Source: Lachnospiraceae bacterium
GTDB lineage: Bacteria; Bacillota; Clostridia; Lachnospirales; Lachnospiraceae
Direction of reading: 5' to 3'
DNA length: 64,000 nt
Assembly (NCBI GenBank): GCA_024403555.1
Contig: JAKSRP010000001.1
Coordinates: 62,001-126,000, forward strand
Shown: positions 63,553 to 64,000 of the stretch, in pieces
Layout: every line of letters starts with the position of its first letter
Position numbering within the stretch: the first letter of the stretch is position 1
Translations under genes and position numbers: made by a program
Notes under the pieces: generated by a model
Seen by the model: the letters and a program-made list of their open reading frames with translations, nothing else
What the model was told of the DNA's origin: nothing
Database searches by the model: none

Positions 63553-64000
63553 ATGAAAAAGAAAATAGAAACTTTGATCAAAGAATACAATTTAATAAAT
63601 GAGAGAGATCATATTCTGATTGCATTTTCAGGAGGACCGGATTCTGTGTATCTGGCTTTGGTTTTATTAGAATTAAGGCAAAGATATCAGCTGACTCTTT
63701 CTGCGCTTCATGTGAACCATAATATAGAAGAAGAAGCAAAAGAACAGGCAGCATATGCAAGAAGAATCTGCGAAGAACATGAGATTCATTATTATGAATA
63801 TTCGGCCGATATTCCGGCACTTTCAAAAGAATGGAAGATGTCTCTCGAACTCGCAGGAAGGACGTATCGTTATCGTGTACTTCGAAAACAAAAAGAAGCG
63901 CTTGGCTGTAATAGCATTGCACTTGGCCATCATGTGAACGATCAGGCAGAAACCATTTTATATCGTATGGCTCGAGGAACAGGAATTCATGGGATGAGTG
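63553..64000 (+). CDS. tilS: tRNA(Ile)-lysidine synthase (partial, runs off the right edge)
   Basis: Changes the CAT anticodon of tRNA-Ile2 to lysidine so that it reads AUA. About 149 N-terminal residues are in the window, with the PP-loop ILIAFSGGPDSVYLALVLLE near residues 21-40 and the ALGHHVNDQAETILYR motif with an RGTGIHGMS end. ATG 63553 follows GGGAG. The order divIC-tRNA-tilS resembles other Firmicutes, but spoIIE is absent between. Confidence 0.93.
   Translation, partial: MKKKIETLIKEYNLINERDHILIAFSGGPDSVYLALVLLELRQRYQLTLSALHVNHNIEEEAKEQAAYARRICEEHEIHYYEYSADIPALSKEWKMSLELAGRTYRYRVLRKQKEALGCNSIALGHHVNDQAETILYRMARGTGIHGMS

Overview
The window comes from an AT-rich, Gram-positive anaerobe of the class Clostridia, most probably family Lachnospiraceae. 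The signs are a confurcating-type three-subunit [FeFe]-hydrogenase behind a Rex-like operator, a SAM-I riboswitch on metK, a proline T-box on proS, LL-diaminopimelate aminotransferase (dapL), paired glgC/glgD, DnaI/DnaD-type helicase loading, and a Tad (Flp) secretion locus of the kind seen in gut Lachnospiraceae. There is no prophage, insertion sequence, plasmid gene or CRISPR array; this is a chromosomal core segment with a few accessory pieces.

Layout. 1-8050: Tad/Flp pilus operon (TadZ-like protein, CpaF ATPase, TadB, TadC, Flp1-type pilin, DUF5702 and TadE-like pseudopilins, DUF6382 protein), tightly packed with overlapping genes. 8074-10748: dnaX-ybaB-recR. 10807-14456: a GlgB-like protein that has lost catalytic residues, then HIT, flavin reductase-like and shikimate kinase-like genes. 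14483-18254: murA, SAM-I riboswitch-metK, AIM24. 18255-19246: about 1 kb without a conventional gene, holding a composite hairpin repeat and an orphan promoter-terminator unit. 19247-23092: panG-panB-panC-coaBC (pantothenate to 4'-phosphopantetheine). 23160-26157: histidine kinase, response regulator and RluA-type pseudouridine synthase. 26215-30350: hydCBA hydrogenase. 30369-34399 (minus): T-box, proS, cca, tadA.

34442-44370: aroB, SRP RNA (ffs), a second copy of the repeat, a methyltransferase, a membrane-anchored protein with a C39-like tail, a YhaO/YhaN-like nuclease pair and a class A penicillin-binding protein. 44427-50804 (minus): dapL, prs, dnaI-like, dnaD-like and murC, with a dense DnaA-box cluster between dnaD and murC. 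51001-53538: glgC-glgD behind a duplicated -10 region. 53574-58820: pth, mfd, PrsA-like foldase. 58856-62042 (minus): CPBP protease, methyltransferase, CvfB, acyl-ACP thioesterase. 62082-64000: hup, a third repeat copy, rqcP, divIC, tRNA-Met and the start of tilS.

Most interesting points: a GlgB homologue missing two of three catalytic carboxylates; a family of composite hairpin repeats placed directly behind transcription units; five perfect DnaA boxes within 76 bases upstream of the helicase-loader genes; and a strong promoter-terminator unit of about 300 nt with no ordinary ORF upstream of the pantothenate operon. All calls come from reading the sequence; no database search was run.
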